Origin: Typhlomys cinereus
Lineage: Eukaryota > Chordata > Mammalia > Rodentia > Platacanthomyidae
DNA length: 64,000 nucleotides
Reading direction: 5' to 3'
Assembly: GCA_023101885.1 (NCBI GenBank)
Contig: JALPQD010000390.1
Location: forward strand, 248,001 to 312,000
Shown: piece after piece, positions 1 to 10,607 of the stretch
How the letters are laid out: every line of letters starts with the position of its first letter
How positions within the stretch are numbered: position 1 is the stretch's first letter
Notes under the pieces: model-generated
Database searches by the model: none
Seen by the model: only the letters and a program-made list of their open reading frames with translations
Told to the model about the DNA's origin: nothing
Made by a program: the position numbers and the translations under genes

Positions 1-3000
1 CTTCTCTATGGTCACTTTGAGCTCTCAGTAACCACTGTTGATCTCTCTCTAACCACTGTAGCTCTCTATGAAAAATATGACCTATGAACATGCTGAGTTT
101 GCTATGATCACTATGAGGTATGACCACTGTGAGGTACTTATCACTGTTATGAGCTGAGACAACTGTGATATCTCGATGACAACTGTGACCAATGACCACT
201 GTTGGGGTTCATTGTCAATTAGGGGCTCTATATGACCACTGTGAGCTATGACCGTTGTGAGCTGTCTATCACCATTGTGAGCTCTATATGACCACTTTGA
301 GCTCTTTATGCTCACTATGATCTATGAACACTGTAACCTCTCTGACTACTTTGAGCTCTTTATGTCCACTATAAGTTCTCTATGACCACTGTAGCTCACT
401 ATGAGACTATGATCTATGACAACTCTGAGCTCTGTATGACGACTATCAGCTCTACATGACCACTGTGAGTTCTCTATGACGACTGTGACTCTCTAGGTTC
501 ATTATGAGCTCTCTACAACCACTGTAAACATTCTATGACCACTGTGAGCTATGCCTACTGTGAGCTCTCTATGATAACTAGGAGCTATGACCACTGTGAG
601 CTCTCTATGGTCACCGTGGGCTCTCTTTGACCTTTTGACCTCTCTATGACCACATTGAGCTCTCTAAGATGACTGTCACCTCTTTATGATCATTTTGAGC
701 TCTCTATGAGCATTATGACTTATGAACACTGTTTGCTCTCTATGACCACTATAAGCTATCTCCACTGTGAGCTCTTTATAACCATTATGACCTATGACCA
801 CTGTGAGCTCTCTTTCACCATGGTGAGAACTCCATAAACACTATGATCTATGACAATTGTGAACTCACTATAATCACTATGAAGTTTCTATTAACACTCT
901 GAGATCCCTGTGACCAATATAAGCTCTCATTGACCACTGTGAACTCTCTATCAATACTTTGAGCTCTCTATGAGCACTGTGATCTAACAGCACTGTGAGC
1001 TCTCTATGATCACTATGAGATGTCCGTGACCATTCTGAGTTCTTTGTTACCTCTGTAAGAATTCTATCACCACTATGAGCTCTCTATGACAACTATAATC
1101 CCTCTATGTCCACTGTGAGGTCTCTATGACTACTTTGATAGTTCTACGACCACTGTGAGCTCTCTATGAGCACTATGACCTAAGACCACTGTGAGCTCTC
1201 TATGACCACTCTGAACTCTCTGTGAACTGTGTGAGCTTTCAGTTACCACTATGAGTTGTCTATGACCACTGTGAGATATGACTACTATCAGCTGTCTATT
1301 ATTACTAGGAGTTGTGATCACTATCAGCTGTCTGTGAAAACTGTGAGCTCTCTATGTGCACTTTGAGCTCTCTGTGATGACAATGAATGACTATGATCAC
1401 CGTAATCTCTGTGTTGTTACTATTAGATCTCTGTAACAATGGTGAATTCTCTGACTACTGTGAGCTCAATATAAACACTATGAACTATGACCACTGTGAG
1501 TTCTCTATGATCACTGTGTCCTCTTTATGAACACCTTGAGCTTTCTATAACCACTGTGAGTACTATGTGACCACTGGGAGCTGCCAATGACCACTATTAG
1601 CACTCAATGACCACGTACAGCTCTAGATGACCACTGTGAGTACTCTATGAGCACTGTGAACTCTATGACCATTGTGAGCTCTCTATAACCAATATGAGTT
1701 ATGAGCACTATGAGCTATCTATGACCACTGTGAGCTATGACCTCTATGATCTCTCTATGGCCATTATTAGCTCTCTCTGACCATTAAGAATTATGAACAA
1801 TGTGAGCTCTCTATCATCACTGAGCTGTGACTACTGAACTCTCGATGACCATTGTGAGCTATAACCATGGTGAACTCTCTTAGACCACTGTGAGCACTTT
1901 ATGACCATTATTAGTTGAGACCATTGTTACCTCTCTATGAACCAATTCGAACTCTTTATGACAATTATGAGCTTTCTGTAACCTATGTAGCTCTCTATGA
2001 GCTATACGACATATGTCCATTGTGATCTCTCTATGATCATTGTCATCTATGAGTTCTCTATGATCACAATGAACTAGAACTACTGTGAACTCTGTATGCC
2101 CACTATGAACTATCAATACTGTGAGCTCTCTATGACCACTGTAAGCGCTTTATGACCACTGTCAGCTATGACCATTGTAGGTACTCTTTGTCAACTATGA
2201 GCTATGACCACTATGAGTTCTCTACAATAAATGTGTGCTCTCTATGACTACTATGAGCTCTCTATGACCACTATTAGCTATGACCACTGTGAGTTCTCTA
2301 GGACCACTATGAGCTATCAATACTGTGAGCTCTCTATGACCACTGTGAGCTCTCTATGATCACCATGAACTAGGACTACTGTGAACTCTGTATGCTCACT
2401 ATGAGCTATCAATACTGTGAGCTCTTTATGACCACTGTGAGCTCTTTATGACCACTATCAGCTATGAATATTGTAGGTATTCTATGTCTACTATGAGCTA
2501 TGACTGCTATGAGCTTTCTATAACGAATGTGAGCTCTCTATGACCACTATGAATAGTCACTACTATGAGCTCTCTGTGACCACTATGCACTCTCTCTTAC
2601 ATCAATGAGCTCTGTATAATCACTGTGAGCTCTCTATGACCACAGTGAGGTTTCTGTGAACTCTCTATGAGCACTTTGATCTCACTATGAGGACTGTTTG
2701 CATTCTATGACCACTGTAAACTCTCTATGAGCACTATGATCTATGACCACTATGTGATCTCTATGACCACTATGAGCTAAAGCAGTGTGAGCTCTCTAAG
2801 ACTACTGTGTGCTCTGATCACTATGAGCACTCGCTTCCCATTATGAAATTCGACCACTGTGAGCTCTCTATTACCACTCAAAGCTATAACCACTGTGTGC
2901 TCTCTATGACCACTGTGAGCTCTGCATGACCACTGTCACATCTTTGAGACTGTACGACCACTAGGAGCTCTCTATGACTACTATAAGCTCTCTATGTCCA

Positions 3001-4614
3001 CTATGAGATATGACCACTGTGAGGTTTTTATGACACTATGTTCTATGACCACTCTGAGCTCCCAATGTCCATTATGGGCTGATTATGACGACTATGAGCT
3101 ATGACCACTGTGAGCTCTCCATGGCAACTACTGTGACTACTACCAGATGTCTAGGAGCATTTTGAGCTATGACGACAGTGAGCATTCTATAACCATTATG
3201 AATCATGACCACTATGGTCTCTCAATATTCAATATTGTCTTTGACCACTGTGATTCCTCTATCACTACTATAAGCAATGACCACTATGATGATTATGAGT
3301 TCTTTATGACCACTTGACCACTGTAATATGTCCACTATCATATGACCACTTTGAGCTATGACCACTGTGACCTCTCTATGACCAATATGAACTCTCTATG
3401 AACAGATTGAGCTATGACTTCTGTGAGCTCTTTATGATCACTATGAGGTCTGCATTACCACTATGAGATACGAACACTGTGAGCTGTATATAACCACTAT
3501 GAGTTATGACCAGAATGTGCTCTCTATGTGCACTATGATCTATGACCCTGTGAACTCTCTACTGCCACTAGGAACACTATATGACCACTGTGTGCTCTCT
3601 ATGACCACTATGAGCTCACTATGGCCACAATGAGCTATCTCTACTTTAAGCTCTATATGACTACTGTGAGCTCTCTGGGACCACTGAGCTATTGACACTG
3701 TGAGCTATCTGTGACCACTGTGAGCTATGAACACTGTGAGTACTCTATGACCACTGTGAGCTCTGTATGGCAACTATGAGCTCTTTGTGCTCACTAGGAG
3801 ATATGAACACTGTAAGCTCTTTAAGATCACTATGAGAGCTATAATCACTGTGACTCTATGATATGGTGTGCTCATTGTGACCATAAGGGCTATGACAACT
3901 GTGACTTTATTATGACCACTTTGAGTTCTTTATGACCACTTTGAACTCTATCTCATCAATGCAACTCTATGTGACCTATAATATCTATAACCACTGTGAG
4001 CTCTCTATTACTACTGTGACCTATGACCATTGTGACCACTCTATGACAAATATGAACTATTACCACTGTGAGCTCTCTATGCCCACTATGATCTGTCAAC
4101 ACTGTGAGATCTTTATGACCTCTGTGAGCTCTTTATGACCACTTTGAGGTATGACCACTGTTAACTCTATATGATCAGTATGAGCTCTCTATGATTACTG
4201 TTAGATCCCTACGACCACTGTAAGCTCTCTATGACCACTAGGAACTCTATGACCACTAGGAACTATGACCTATGTGACCTCTGTATGACCATTTTGCATT
4301 CTTTATGACCAATGTGAGCTCTACAGGACCACTGTGAGCTATGACCACTATCAGCTCTCTATGATGACTGTGAGGGATGAGCTCTATCAATTCTCATTGT
4401 GCATTATGAACTCTCTATGGTGACTGTGAGCAATGACTACTGGTAACTCTCTTTGACTACTGTGAGCTGTGAGAACTCTGTGCTCTCTATGACTATTATG
4501 AGCCCTCTATGATAACTATGAGTTATGAATATGATGATGAGCTCTCTATGACCATGTGAACTATGACTACCATGAGGTCTCTATGACCACTGTGAGCTAT
4601 GACAACTGTGAGGT
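1..4614. repeat. Degenerate 20/16-bp satellite, block 1
   Basis: The whole block is built from head-to-tail units close to ctctctatgaccactgtgag (20 bp), mixed with a 16-bp form that lacks one ctct (gagctatgaccactat). Most units differ from the consensus at several bases. Frequent variants are TGT/TAT before GAG, and ATGACC changing to ATGAGC or ATGATC. No gene, RNA gene or transposon is visible inside. The block ends at the 6-bp duplication flanking provirus A. From about 540 to 3760 it can be matched, variant by variant, to 61.02-64.0 kb. It also holds a local tandem duplication of about 297 bp (around 2050 and 2350). I do not recognise the satellite family. Confidence 0.95.
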
Positions 4615-4620
4615 ATCTGT
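4615..4620. repeat. Target-site duplication of provirus A, left copy
   Basis: The sequence atctgt directly precedes the LTR terminus tgtggggg. The same six bases follow the right LTR at 10602-10607. The duplicated bases belong to the satellite, so the provirus landed inside an existing array. Confidence 0.85.
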
Positions 4621-5085
4621 TGTGGGGGTCCCCGGGGATCGCAGCTCTGTCCTGCAGGCCGGTCAGGTGGGTCCTTCACAAGGGAGATGAGGGAAGGTGA
4701 GTCCGCTGTCCTCCCGCTCCCAACCCTCGCTTCCCGAGGACAATCAGACGCTATAGGGAGTCTAATCAAGCAGGAACTCATATATTGCAAGTCCACAGCC
4801 ATCTTATATAGGTAGGGGAATTCCAAGGTGGGGAAATGGACAACCAATCATCTTAAAGGTCAAGCCAGCACACAGGCTATATGTAGCGAAATTTCTTTAA
4901 AACACCCTGAGCTACTCCCTCCTGACTTCCTCCATCCTGAGCTATTCAACACATCCTGAGCCACCCCATCCTGACTTCCCCTGAGATGATCAAAACATCC
5001 TGAGCTGACCTCCAGACTTCCTCCATCAAAACATCTTTGTCTAACTTTGCCAGATGATTGAGTCACCTAGACTGAGGTCCCCACA
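4621..5085 (-). repeat. 3' LTR of provirus A
   Basis: The LTR has TG...CA termini (plus strand tgtgggggtccc to gaggtccccaca). Read on the minus strand it contains a TATA-like cctatataag (revcomp around 4793-4802). The position that carries AATAAA in the 5' LTR has changed here. It is about 45 bp longer than the right LTR, because short motifs like atcctgagc are locally repeated around 4900-5010. It lies next to the polypurine tract, which makes it the 3' LTR. Confidence 0.9.
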
Positions 5086-5099
5086 TATCCCCCTTTTTT
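5086..5099 (-). other. Polypurine tract of provirus A
   Basis: On the minus strand the 14 bases directly upstream of the 3' LTR read AAAAAAGGGGGATA. This is a typical retroviral polypurine tract, the plus-strand DNA primer. Together with the primer-binding site at the other end it fixes the minus-strand orientation. Confidence 0.85.
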
Positions 5100-5477
5100 G
5101 TTTTGTAATGAGGTGAGCTCAAAGGGCTGTTCCTCGAGCGAACCTTAATGGAGCACCTTATGAAGGTGAGCACCTACTGAAGGTGGCTACACCTTTAGAG
5201 TAGTCGTCTCTATCAAGGAACCCGAGCAACCTCTTTGAAGTCCAATTGTATCCAAAGGTCCTGAGGGCCTCCAGTGGGTGTCTGTGCAAGCATAATCATC
5301 TTTTGTTGTGTAGTATGATTTTGGTGTATATAATCTATAGCAAAGCAAGCCCAACAATACAGGGCATGGGCTGGGGGAATATGTTCCAACTCATCGGTTG
5401 CAGCATACTGGAATTAATTACATAGCTCAAAAGCAATCCCAACCTCTCATGTTCTATCCACAGCAGTAGCAAAAGCA

Positions 5478-5813
5478 TCAGAAGTCCATAGCCTTTAAGC
5501 CTTCTCTGATGATCCATGAAAATAGCATCAAGTATGTCCAGGTGAGAAACACTGCCAAGATGATTTCAGTCTCTGAAAGGGTTAAGTTGATCCCTCCAAG
5601 CTGATGGATTAGGTCAGAAGTAGTTAGGAACAGGATCCTAGGTAACCCCACAATGATGGTTCCTCCAATGAGGATCAATGTGATGGTCCATCCTGTGTTC
5701 ACCATGGCCTGTGGGGAGATAAAGTCTATCTCAAGGGCGATGCTGCCCATGGATCTGGTTAGGTCTGTGTTTCTCTTTTTTCCCTTATTCCCCCTTTTAC
5801 GAGCATTAGTCAA
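5478..5813 (-). pseudogene. Envelope-leader-like open stub of provirus A
   Basis: A 111-residue open frame lies just downstream (minus strand) of the integrase end, where betaretroviruses begin env. It starts with a strongly basic stretch (KRGNKGKKR at about residues 6-14). Two hydrophobic segments follow, at about 43-58 and 86-103. Basic leader followed by hydrophobic signal is the layout of betaretroviral envelope leaders, but similarity alone does not prove it. The surface and transmembrane domains are not present in the remaining 400 bases before the LTR. The assignment rests on position and composition and is tentative. Confidence 0.35.
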
Positions 5814-5857
5814 GAGCCTGCTGAGCCTGTTGCATAGCCACCATTCTTTTGTCCTTA

Positions 5858-6043
5858 TTAGTCTTTGGTGGTGTCTGACTCTGGTTGGTTGGGGTCATCT
5901 TCCCCCTGATAATAGAATTTAAGATTTCTAGAAGGCACCCATGTGGGATTTGAGCCTCCTATAGGGTAGACACGCTGAAGCCTCGACCCATTGTTAATAA
6001 CAGGTCTTGGCCCCTCCAATGTCCATTGATGGGGTCTTTCCAT
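5858..6043 (-). pseudogene. Integrase C-terminal domain remnant, provirus A
   Basis: A 61-residue open frame contains a GPRPVINNGSRLQRVYPIGG-like block followed by TWVPSRNLKF. This pattern (GP.PV....G.....VYP / W.P...) resembles the DNA-binding C-terminal domain of betaretroviral integrases. It lies downstream of the catalytic-core remnant on the same strand, in the expected order. The 270 bases between core and this segment carry no clean frame, so the integrase gene is broken. Confidence 0.55.
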
Positions 6044-6199
6044 CTTAACTGTATTTTAGGTCTCTTCTTATCACCCCCAGCATTTTTGGAAGCGGGACTC
6101 TATTTGATTTTTTTGAAAACTGAGAATGTTAATAGTGAACAAGGCCATATTTAATTGTTGGTGGGGGCTTATTCTCCCCTTTTGTTTTTGCAATTGGAC

Positions 6200-6574
6200 C
6201 TTAATGTTTTGATGATTATTTTCTATAATAGCTTGGCCCCGTGGGTTGTACGGAATCCCTGTAGTGTGCTGAATCTCCCATAATGTGAAGACATTCTGTA
6301 GGATTTTACTTATAAATCATGGCCCATTATCAGTTTTTATCTTTTGTGGCAATCCTAGTATGGCAAAGCATTGAAGAAAGTGGGATTGAGCATGTTTAGT
6401 CCTTTCTCCCATGTGGGCTGTAGCCCAGCAGGCTTGGGAAAATGTGTCAATGGACACCAAGTATTTAAGCTTTTCGAATGGAACATAATGTATAACATCT
6501 TTGAATTGGGCTGAGCCTTTACAGGTATGAACATACCTTATTGGCTCCTTGTTGTCCCCAGAGAAAATTATCAT
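6200..6574 (-). pseudogene. Integrase catalytic-core remnant, provirus A
   Basis: An 85-residue open frame at 6317-6574 shows retroviral integrase core features in order: YLVSIDTFSQACWATAH (first catalytic aspartate with DTFS), then E/KHAQSHFLQCFAILGLPQ, ending at IKTDNGP (second catalytic aspartate). A stop follows directly after the DNGP motif. Further integrase-like sequence (revcomp around 6230-6310, including an IPYNPRGQAI-like stretch) continues past it. The protein would insert proviral DNA in an intact virus; here it is interrupted. Confidence 0.85.
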
Positions 6575-6899
6575 GGCAGACCCATGTCGTCCCCATGTTG
6601 ATCTGTAAGTGTGTATACCCTAGGCGTATTACCCAGGGATGTGTGGACCCATTGAAGAGGCAGTCCGTCCTGTACAAGGGCAAAAGTCATCAATGCTTAC
6701 TGGGGAGAACCCGTAATTCTAAGGGTTTATCAGGCAAATAGCGAGCTAATTGAGCTTGATCTAGTGCTTTTTGAATTGTGTGGAATATCTCAAGATGTTG
6801 TGGGATTAAAGTAATTAGGTGAGAGGGTTGTTCCACTTTAGTAGCTGGAATAAGGTTTTAACGTTTTAATGAATATTGGTATCCAAGCTCTCAGCCAAT

Positions 6900-7430
6900 T
6901 TATTTATTTTGGAGTTCTATTAAAACGGGGTGGTAATGGACAACTGAGGCTTTAGAGGACTCACCCCTTCTAAGTGGAGTTGGGCACCTAATATTTTAAA
7001 GGGTGGCACAGTTTGGGCTTATCAACCAATACATGAAGTTCTCCCCTTTGAAGACATTCTTTAGTAACCCTATAAAGTTCTCCAAACAATAAAGGATTGG
7101 GTGCCCCCAGGATGATATCATCTATATAAACACAGAGTGTGACCTGGGGCACCTATATTGCAGGTTTTAGTAGGGATTTTACATAGTTTTGACAAAATGT
7201 TGGACTGTTCATTATGCCTTGAGGTAAGACTGTCCATTCATATTTACTATCAGACACCTGATAGTTAGTAGAGGGTACAGAAAAGCCAAATTTCTCATAG
7301 TCCTGTGGCTGTAACGGTATGGAGAAAAAACAATCTTTAATATCTATTATCATTACATATAAATCAGAGGGAATGGCAGGAATCCAGGGAGACGTATTAG
7401 GGTATCCAGCAGTGGGAGATGTCTTTTTTG
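6900..7430 (-). pseudogene. Reverse transcriptase remnant, provirus A
   Basis: The minus strand carries a recognisable retroviral polymerase: IIDIKDCFFSIPL (first catalytic aspartate, about 7310-7350), VLPQGIMNSPTFCQ (template-grip region), and YIDD at 7117-7128 holding the two catalytic aspartates. An in-frame TAG at 7153-7155 separates the LPQG part from YIDD. Connection-domain-like sequence continues to about 6900. Upstream of about 7430 and downstream of 6900 the frame is lost, and RNase H is essentially missing. It is class II (betaretrovirus-like) by motif style. Confidence 0.85.
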
Positions 7431-7731
7431 AGTTGTAAAGACCTTTAAAGACCTTAAGAGACCCATCCCAGCATGGCTATTTCAATCCTGTCTTATTTCC
7501 CTATAAACTTTGAGAACTCAGACTGTTCAAGGGATGTGGGGTGACGACTGCTCTTGGCTACTTCCTGTTGAATTGGGACCATGGGAGTGAAAGCAGTTTG
7601 ATGTCCTCATCTATGAAGTGCTGGGATGGTCTAAAAGTCTTTGACAGATGGTTTTATTACTTTAAGGTACCTCTAAGAAAGACAAAACACAGGTTAAACT
7701 TTTTAAATTATTAATTTAGAAAGTAAATGGG

Positions 7732-8059
7732 GACTGGAGAGGTGGCTCAGGGGTTAAGCCTCCACCTTGCAGGCGGAAGGTCCTGAGTTCGGATCCCAGA
7801 TCCCACGTATAGACGCCAGGTGGAAGTGGGGGCGGCCTGCACTTCTGGTCCCGGTAAGGCGGAGCCTATGAATCCCGGGGCAGAAGGAGGTGGAGGCGTC
7901 CATGGTGGTTTGCGAGTTCGTCCGTGGTTCTACACATATACAGACACACACACACACACACACAGACACGCACACACGCATGCACGCACGCACATACACA
8001 TGCATATGCACACAGTTGAATAAATAATAATAATAATAAAAAAATTAAAAAAAAAGAAA
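7732..8059 (+). mobile_element. tRNA-derived SINE with CA-rich tail, copy 1
   Basis: The head contains pol III box A-like (tggctcaggggttaag) and box B-like (gagttcggatcc) motifs. A conserved tRNA-unrelated body follows (ggtggaggcgtccatggtgg). The tail is a CA-rich microsatellite (about 7937-8015), then gttgaataaataat and an A-rich end. The 13-bp target duplication gaaagtaaatggg is at 7719-7731 and 8060-8072. Two more copies at 28.8 and 30.9 kb share head, body and tail order, so the CA tract belongs to the element. The family looks rodent-specific; I cannot name it with certainty. Confidence 0.9.
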
Positions 8060-8072
8060 GAAAGTAAATGGG

Positions 8073-9631
8073 ATAAACCAACTAAGCTCAGCAATCTTAT
8101 TGTAGGTATAGGCAAGAGTTAGTAAAGAAAACCTGTTACCTCGCTTGGAATAGTCACTGTCTGATGTAAAAACTAAGAGCTAAGCTACACACAGAAAACC
8201 TTTTTTCTCTATTAGCTGTGAATCCCTATGATTACATTTAAAACCTGTTCAACACAATGTGAACTGTCTGGACAGAACCATCTCAATTAGTCCTTTTTGG
8301 ATTTTGAAAAGCAAAGTGACACAAGTCTTTTTAAGATGATACACGTGGAGGACATTATTTTCTCATATAGAAAGTTCTATATATCTGTAAGTATTATCTT
8401 GTCTTTAGGGTAGGGTCACTCCTCGGATCTAAATGAAAAGTCAACATTGATTTGATTTGTTATCGAAGCTAATCTGTCTAACACCTGGAGTTTTGTTGTT
8501 TTTTCCAGGTTTAACTCCTTAAGTTTATCATTGTATTTTTTCTCTGTCAAGCATTGAATTTAACTTTAGGCAATCTTTTAGGACGAGGGCAAGCTTAATT
8601 TTTAATTTCTAATTTTTAAGGCTCAATGTCTTTTTTTCTATAGCATGGAAGAAGCATAACATGACATTTTCTTTTAACCATCATCTCTAATTTTTAATCT
8701 TTTTATTAACCTAACACTCCACAAACTTTATAGCATACTTTAACATTCTTTTAAGTAACCAACTTATAAACCTGTACATATTTTAATTTTTAAGTAAGAT
8801 TTTTTATCCCATAAATCTTCTTGCACATCCAAGTACCATATACATTTTTTTCTTACTTGATGGTTTCCTACTGTTTTCTCATTAGTTATCCTGTAAGAAA
8901 CGTCCTTTAAAAGAGGCAATAGACCTTGTCTTAATAATCATTATATCTGAATTAAGTTTGTATGATTGTAGCAAAACACGGAGTATACCTGGAATTAGAA
9001 ATCAGACTTGTCCCCAAGGAAGGGAGCTCATACATACCAGGAGAATGAAGAAATTTCAATGAATTTCTCAGAAATCAATCTTTCTTTCTGGCTGTTAGAT
9101 ATGTTAGTATTACACATGGGAAAAGAAATTTTTAAAGAATTACAAAAGTGATGTTATTAGATTCCAGGTAAAAACATAATACAACCTTTTGTGAAGCTTC
9201 ATAAAAATCAAGATAAAACAAAATATTTTAGTCAGTACGTACTCAGTCCTTTTAATGATATCAAGATGATTCATTTTAAGTGTGCATGTACATTTAAATT
9301 AGGCATGCCAAATAATGAACAGAGTCAAAAACCAAAATGTGATCATAAGCGTGCAATAAAATCTGAAGTGGCCACAGCTGTTATTTTGAAACATAAAACA
9401 CATTTTTTAGGAAATCCAGATAACCAAGCAAGTCAGAACTTTTTAAAGTAACCCTTTATCATCACAGGAAAAGTACAAAGAACAGACAGTTTTTAAGATC
9501 TCGCCAGTGTAGGGGGCAGAAGCTTCCTTAAATCAATGAGGAGACAATTTAAAACACACATCGGTTGGCCTAGAAAGTGGGTCATTCATCAGAACAGAGG
9601 GTGGTAAATTTCTTTTTGTTTATCTCAACAT
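8073..9631 (-). other. Non-coding interior of provirus A, shared with B and C
   Basis: No gag or protease frame is visible in this AT-rich stretch. Several parts match provirus B: 8080-8590 resembles 30640-31500, and 8590-8980 resembles 28380-28800. The part at 9240-9400 resembles 44950-45130 in provirus C. The shared non-coding interior suggests a family of defective elements mobilised by a relative's proteins, as ETn elements are in mice. That parallel is inference. Confidence 0.6.
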
Positions 9632-9712
9632 TTAGATTTTGGGTTCTTTCCGTAACGTCTTTTTACAAGTTCTTAGCAATAGGTATAAGAGACTAGAAAC
9701 AGTCTGTCCCAT
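9632..9712 (-). pseudogene. gag start remnant of provirus A
   Basis: On the minus strand, about 450 bases after the primer-binding site, a frame starts with MGQTVSS and runs 26 codons to a stop at 9632. A glycine at position 2 with a nearby serine is the N-myristoylation signal used by retroviral Gag matrix proteins for membrane targeting. Its position after the leader fits. The upstream codons open in the same frame (9713-9925) are leader sequence. The rest of gag is not readable. Confidence 0.5.
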
Positions 9713-10161
9713 TGTTTCATCAGTCTGAGTCCACACAAAAGACATCACAAAGTTAACATAGACAAACACAAACAGAGGCAATTCCCACTTGCCTGCATAG
9801 AGCCTTCCTAAACAGGGACTGAAGAATTTGTTGTCTTCCTCAGACCCCCAAGTTCCCCACCTTAGCCTGGCAGGGGCCATGCCAACTCGCAGATTTGGGA
9901 GGCTTTTGTGAAGGCATAAGGGCATTGTTCTGCCTGCTAGGCCCCTCCCTCTCTCTCCACAGCATGATCAGCGAAACCGCCTCCCAAAATTTAAAGCTTT
10001 GGAATCAGAGATTTCCAAGCCCCTATTTTTAAGCATGTATCTCAGCGTCTTGAGCACTGGGTCTTCAGACTTAGTAGTTGCATTACCCATCTGTTAGGGT
10101 CTCATTGGCCACAAAGACCGCTTGGCCCCAATTGAATTCTTCAACACTTTGAGCTCTTCGG

Positions 10162-10179
10162 GCCCCACATTGGGTGCCA
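10162..10179 (-). other. Primer-binding site of provirus A (tRNA-Lys type)
   Basis: The minus strand reads TGGCACCCAATGTGGGGC, two bases after the 5' LTR end. This differs at two positions from the primer-binding site complementary to tRNA-Lys(1,2) used by betaretroviruses such as MMTV. It supports an ERVK-type assignment and the minus orientation. Confidence 0.8.
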
Positions 10180-10181
10180 GA

Positions 10182-10601
10182 TGCGGGGGTCCCTGGGGAT
10201 CACAGCTCTGTCCTGCAGGCCGGTCAGGCGGGTCCTCCACAAGGGAGATGAGGGAAAGGTGAGTCCGCTGCCCCCCCCCCCCGCTCCCAGCCCTCACTTC
10301 CCAAGGACAATCAGACGCGATAGGGAGTCTAATCAAGCAGAAATTCATTTATTGCAAGTCCACAGCCATCTTATATAGATAGGGGAATTCCAAGGTGGGG
10401 AAATGGGCAACGAATCATCTTAAAGGTCAAGCCAGCATGCAGGCTGTATGTAATGAAATTTTAAAACGTCCTGACCCGCCCCCTCCTGACTTCCCCTGAG
10501 TTGGTCAAAACATCCTGAGCTGCCCTCCAGACTTCCTCCATCAAAACATCTTTGTCTAACTTTGCCAGATTATTGAGGTCACCTAGACTGAGGTCCCCAC
10601 A
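10182..10601 (-). repeat. 5' LTR of provirus A
   Basis: Termini are tgcggggg...gtccccaca on the plus strand; the first base pair of the inverted terminus has mutated (tgtg to tgcg). Minus-strand reading shows a TATA-like tatataag and an intact AATAAA (revcomp of tcatttattgc around 10346). It aligns along its whole length with 4621-5085, apart from small indels and a C-run (about 10272-10282). Confidence 0.9.
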
Positions 10602-10607
10602 ATCTGT
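10602..10607. repeat. Target-site duplication of provirus A, right copy
   Basis: Six bases atctgt match 4615-4620. Satellite continues directly after them. Confidence 0.85.

Larger units (their letters stand above)
4621..10601 (-). mobile_element. Provirus A: defective betaretrovirus-like endogenous element
   Basis: Two related LTRs (4621-5085 and 10182-10601) in the same orientation flank a 5.1-kb interior. The satellite sequence atctgt is duplicated on both sides (4615-4620 and 10602-10607), the 6-bp target duplication usual for class II (ERVK/betaretrovirus-like) elements. On the minus strand the order is 5' LTR, primer-binding site, leader, a gag start, a long stretch without coding potential, reverse transcriptase, integrase, an envelope-like stub, polypurine tract and 3' LTR. 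Most of gag, protease, RNase H and env are missing or unreadable. A SINE sits at 7732-8059. The element cannot encode a full set of proteins. Confidence 0.93.

Noticed and set aside
1..4614. A CRISPR-like array, given the regular short repeats
   Set aside because: There are no unique spacers between repeats, the units are contiguous and degenerate, and the surroundings are mammalian.
7820..8115. Frames in the CA/TG microsatellite regions of the SINEs
   Set aside because: They are translations of simple repeats, rich in HTHTH or VCVCVC, and not genes.
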